In this document: piece after piece, positions 6,131 to 8,238 of the stretch
Layout of the letters: each line of letters starts with the position of its first letter
Position numbering within the stretch: the first letter of the stretch is position 1
Source: Chitinophagaceae bacterium
Lineage (GTDB): Bacteria > Bacteroidota > Bacteroidia > Chitinophagales > Chitinophagaceae
NCBI GenBank assembly: GCA_025362915.1
Contig: JANYEU010000185.1
Coordinates: 1-8,238, forward strand
Reading direction: 5' to 3'
DNA length: 8,238 nucleotides
Program-made: the position numbers and the translations under genes
The notes under the pieces: generated by a model
The model's database searches: none
Seen by the model: only the letters and a program-made list of their open reading frames with translations
What the model was told of the DNA's origin: nothing

Positions 6131-7321
6131 CTACACACTCTCCTTTTGGAATAAGGCTGGTATTGTTTTAAGTATCAAGCGAATGTCATTGGCAAAACTG
6201 TGGTTTTCGGCGTATTTATTATCCAACATCAATCTTTCATCCTCACTCATTTCTCCCTTCCCTCTTTTTTCTACCTGCCACAAACCAGTTATCCCGGCAG
6301 GAGCCATGAAGCGCAATGAATACCTATCGGTGGTTAGTTTTTCTGCTTCATATAACGGCAAAGGGCGATTGCCCACAATGCTCATATCACCAATCAATAC
6401 ATTCCAAAGTTGCGGCAATTCGTCGATACTTGTATTGCGCAATACCTTACCCACCTTGGTAATACGGGGGTCATCTTTTAGCTTAAAGAAGGCTGAGCCG
6501 GCACTTGCTTTCCTAAATTCATTAAAGTTCTTTTCGCACCATTGGTTATCATCGGCAAAAAATGGTTTTTGGCATTTGGTACCCGCCCTTAAACAATCCT
6601 CGCACAACAAAGGGGTATCATTTGTAGCTTCCTCCACCGCTTCTACATTTGTAGAAGCATATTGATTGAGGTGTTTTAAATCTTTCAAACGCTTGTCTGC
6701 ATTTACAAACATTGAACGGAACTTATAAAATTTAAAAATCTTATATCCAGTACCAACCCTTAGTGCATAATAAAATATTGGTCCTTTAGATTCCAGTCTT
6801 AATAAAATCATCACTACCAATAAAACAGGAGACAATGCCAACAATGCACAACTAGCAAAGAAAATGTCAAATATTCTTTTGATTAATGGTGTCTTGAATG
6901 TAGTGGATTTGTTTATTTTACTTTCTTTATGAAGCCCTGTCCAGTTACCAACTAAAAAATTAACCCTGGTTTCTACCACCTTTGGTTTAATAGGTAGTTT
7001 GAACACATCTGCCACACCAAATTTCAATGCTACGCTCAATGGATTGCCTGCAAGGTTATTTGTTACAATAAAATAAGGAACATTTGTAAAGTGTTTACGT
7101 TGCAAGGTTTGTAGTAATGTAACACCATTTGGGCCAAGTATCTCACTTTCTACCAATACTACCCTCACATTCAGTTTTTCCTTTTCCCATTTAGAGAAGA
7201 ATTCTATGCCTGTGGCAAATATTAAAAGCTCGTATCCATTAAACTTACATGCTTGTAGTGCCGTGATATTTTCTTTATGAAAGGCAATTAACGCAATATA
7301 TTGGGTGCTTGAGTTGTTCAT
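6131..7321 (-). CDS. Polyisoprenyl-phosphate sugar-1-phosphate transferase with degenerate N-terminal receiver domain
   Basis: The product is 396 residues. Residues 145-396 are a bacterial sugar transferase (WbaP/WcaJ/PglC type), which moves a sugar phosphate from a nucleotide sugar to undecaprenyl phosphate, the first step of exopolysaccharide, capsule or O-chain assembly. Seen are one membrane helix (about 149-175), KFRSM (200-204), KLKDDPRITKVGK (280-292), SIDELPQLWNVLIGDMSIVG (298-317) with the Asp-Glu pair D300/E301, NRPLP, and PAGITGLWQV (341-350). An insertion at 205-280 holds four cysteines (C240, C243, C250, C262). Residues 8-125 resemble a response-regulator receiver, but E58 stands where the phosphorylated Asp belongs and L109 where the Lys of the K-P pair belongs, so phosphorylation is unlikely. 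The start ATG lies 8 nt after the stop of the upstream response regulator, so the two form an operon. The sugar specificity cannot be read. Confidence 0.93.
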   Translation of the reverse strand: MNNSSTQYIALIAFHKENITALQACKFNGYELLIFATGIEFFSKWEKEKLNVRVVLVESEILGPNGVTLLQTLQRKHFTNVPYFIVTNNLAGNPLSVALKFGVADVFKLPIKPKVVETRVNFLVGNWTGLHKESKINKSTTFKTPLIKRIFDIFFASCALLALSPVLLVVMILLRLESKGPIFYYALRVGTGYKIFKFYKFRSMFVNADKRLKDLKHLNQYASTNVEAVEEATNDTPLLCEDCLRAGTKCQKPFFADDNQWCEKNFNEFRKASAGSAFFKLKDDPRITKVGKVLRNTSIDELPQLWNVLIGDMSIVGNRPLPLYEAEKLTTDRYSLRFMAPAGITGLWQVEKRGKGEMSEDERLMLDNKYAENHSFANDIRLILKTIPALFQKESV

Positions 7322-7329
7322 ACAATGAT

Positions 7330-7743
7330 TTAAATGGTTGAAATTTTACCAGTCCTTCTCAAGATTGCATTTATACGTGCCAATAGTTCTCTTGGATTAA
7401 AAGGTTTCACCAAATAGTCATCAGCACCTGCCTCCAAACATTTAATTCTGGTGTCTGTACTTTCTTCCCCAGATAAAACGATGATTGGTATTGAACTAAA
7501 AAAGCCACTTGCCCTCAATTGATCCAGTAGTTCATATCCATTCATACGTGGTGTATTCAAATCGGAAATGATTATATCTACCACATTACCTTCATGCAGG
7601 TATGCCATTGCCTCGAACCCATCCGGAAAGATAGTAACTTGATACTTGGAATTCAGGTGATGGCTAAGAACCAATTGCATTGGTTTATTATCTTCTATGA
7701 CCATGACCCTTATTGCCGGTGTAGATTCTTGTGTGGTTGCCAT
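7330..7743 (-). CDS. Single-domain response regulator (receiver only)
   Basis: The product is 137 residues, a complete CheY-like receiver with no output domain. The acidic pocket is IEDN (E17, D18), the phosphoacceptor is D61 in IIISDLNTPRMNG, the switch Ser is S91 in VLSGEES, and the Lys is K113 in DDYLVKPF. All key residues are intact, so it should be phosphorylated by a histidine kinase, which is not in this window. It is transcribed just before the sugar transferase (8-nt gap), which itself carries a dead receiver domain, so a role in controlling polysaccharide synthesis by protein contact is a reasonable inference. The ATG at 7743 follows an AT-rich leader and a good TAnnTTTG promoter (7810-7803). 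Confidence 0.95.
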   Translation of the reverse strand: MATTQESTPAIRVMVIEDNKPMQLVLSHHLNSKYQVTIFPDGFEAMAYLHEGNVVDIIISDLNTPRMNGYELLDQLRASGFFSSIPIIVLSGEESTDTRIKCLEAGADDYLVKPFNPRELLARINAILRRTGKISTI

Positions 7744-7802
7744 AATAATATTCAGTTTGAGGGTGCGTACAATTTATTTCTTCCGAGTGATTTAATAACC
7801 CT

Positions 7803-7835
7803 CAAAAATAAAAACTTTGCAACATAGTTTTACAA
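7803..7835 (-). promoter_or_regulatory. Promoter of the response regulator/sugar transferase operon
   Basis: On the minus strand TATTTTTG (7810-7803) matches TAnnTTTG exactly. TTG (7835-7833) lies 22 bp upstream as a -33 element. It lies inside the 119-bp inverted repeat, so a second copy (-7 at 8180-8187, plus strand) points out of the right end of the window. Confidence 0.5.
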
Positions 7836-7846
7836 TTATATTTTTA
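7816..7846 (+). promoter_or_regulatory. Promoter candidate of mgsA, divergent to the operon
   Basis: TTTG (7816-7819) is followed after 19 bp by TATTTTTA (7839-7846), one base from TAnnTTTG. The leader to the ATG at 7910 would be about 55 nt. It overlaps the opposite promoter, so the two units may influence each other. Confidence 0.4.
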
Positions 7847-7909
7847 CTGCCGTTTAGTCTTTCATTAGATTGACTTACTCTCTGTTATATTCATCTACAA
7901 ATTAAAATA

Positions 7910-8017
7910 ATGACAACCACAAAAAAACTTCCATCCAGAAAAACCATTGCCTTGATTGCCCATGATCACAAGAAAGAAGATATGGTGCAATGGTCTACCC
8001 ATAACCAACAAATACTC
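7910..8017 (+). pseudogene. mgsA: Methylglyoxal synthase, 5' fragment (copy A)
   Basis: From the ATG at 7910 the first 36 codons read as the N-terminus of methylglyoxal synthase: KKLPSRKTIALIAHDHKKED then MVQWSTHNQQIL, matching E. coli MgsA LPARKHIALVAHDH and the following W and LL positions as I remember them. The enzyme converts dihydroxyacetone phosphate to methylglyoxal and phosphate, a bypass of lower glycolysis. The active-site His-Asp of AHDH (H18, D19) is present, but the rest of the about 150-residue enzyme is missing. After codon 36 the frame stays open to 8125 only by reading the antisense strand of copy B. A normal gene would be divergent to the response regulator. Confidence 0.85.
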
Positions 8018-8083
8018 CTTCTTATGATCATGGGCAATCAACGCGATAGTTTTTCTGGAAGGGAGCTTTTTTATAGTAATCAT
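8015..8083 (-). pseudogene. mgsA: Methylglyoxal synthase, 5' fragment (copy B, inverted)
   Basis: On the minus strand the ATG at 8083 opens MITIKKLPSRKTIALIAHDH then KKE, 23 codons homologous to copy A. It then runs into copy A antisense. Over these 69 bases 13 differ from copy A. Ten differences are silent and three fall in two codons (T2I, T4I). The leader upstream (8084-8119) is also homologous but diverged and 3 bp shorter. The pattern shows two functional gene lineages that met here, not a fresh copy. The junction with copy A shares the bases CTC (8015-8017). Confidence 0.85.
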
Positions 8084-8119
8084 TATGCTAATTTGCAGTT
8101 GAATATAAAGAAATATACC

Positions 8120-8238
8120 ATCTAATGAAAGACTAAACGGCAGTAAAAATATAATTGTAAAACTATGTTGCAAAGTTTTTATTTTTGAGGGTTATTAAAT
8201 CACTCGGAAGAAATAAATTGTACGCACCCTCAAACTGA
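8120..8238 (-). repeat. Right arm of perfect 119-bp inverted repeat, ending at the window edge
   Basis: This is the reverse complement of 7752-7870. It ends exactly at the last base of the window, so the true length of the repeat is unknown. Continuation would bring a second copy of the response regulator gene, now on the plus strand. Confidence 0.97.

Larger units (their letters stand above)
7752..7870 (+). repeat. Left arm of perfect 119-bp inverted repeat
   Basis: This is the exact reverse complement of 8120-8238, base for base over 119 bp. The match ends at 7870/8120, after which the two sides are only homologous. The arm covers the leader of the response regulator and both divergent promoters. 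Confidence 0.97.

Noticed and set aside
6183..6665. 160-residue plus-strand open frame opposite the sugar transferase
   Set aside because: It lies wholly inside a clearly recognised gene on the other strand and shows no domain or leader of its own.
7895..8173. Two small overlapping proteins on opposite strands that share LPSRKTIALIAHDH, taken as a novel peptide pair
   Set aside because: Both are 5' ends of mgsA reading into each other's antisense after the junction near 8015, not independent genes.

Overview
The window looks like chromosomal DNA of a Bacteroidota bacterium, probably near Chitinophagales. The sequence is AT-rich and several genes have a Bacteroidota-type TAnnTTTG -7 promoter element. 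Start codons lie behind A-rich leaders rather than strong GGAGG sites. The sugar transferase and the fibronectin-like protein also resemble families I associate with this phylum. The final base is also the end of a perfect 119-bp inverted repeat, so the right end may be a contig end.

Left part (1-1200): the 5' end of a broken transposase OrfA-like gene on the minus strand, a tandem 21-bp repeat probably belonging to the same element, then a small helical/fibronectin-like protein with its own promoter and terminator. Middle part (1290-4012): a two-gene unit of an unrecognised 372-residue protein followed 12 nt later by a 461-residue protein with 14-residue repeats and a C-terminal Regnase/Zc3h12a-like NYN/PIN ribonuclease domain. 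A perfect hairpin lies before this unit and a long imperfect palindrome after it. This is the best candidate for an undescribed system. Then come housekeeping genes: a double-CDGSH iron-sulfur protein and guanylate kinase (gmk). Downstream of gmk is an unusual 21-bp-periodic array of palindromic words and a decayed gene remnant, followed by a DUF1345 membrane protein.

Right part (6131-8238): a minus-strand pair of a single-domain response regulator and a polyisoprenyl-phosphate sugar-1-phosphate transferase with a degenerate N-terminal receiver domain, probably for exopolysaccharide or capsule synthesis. Divergent to it begins mgsA (methylglyoxal synthase). That gene is cut after about 36 codons and joined to a second, diverged mgsA 5' end in opposite orientation. 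The whole 487 bp from 7752 to 8238 is a head-to-head duplication with perfect 119-bp arms. It is either a real inverted duplication or an assembly chimera, and the exact 119-bp length makes the second a serious possibility.
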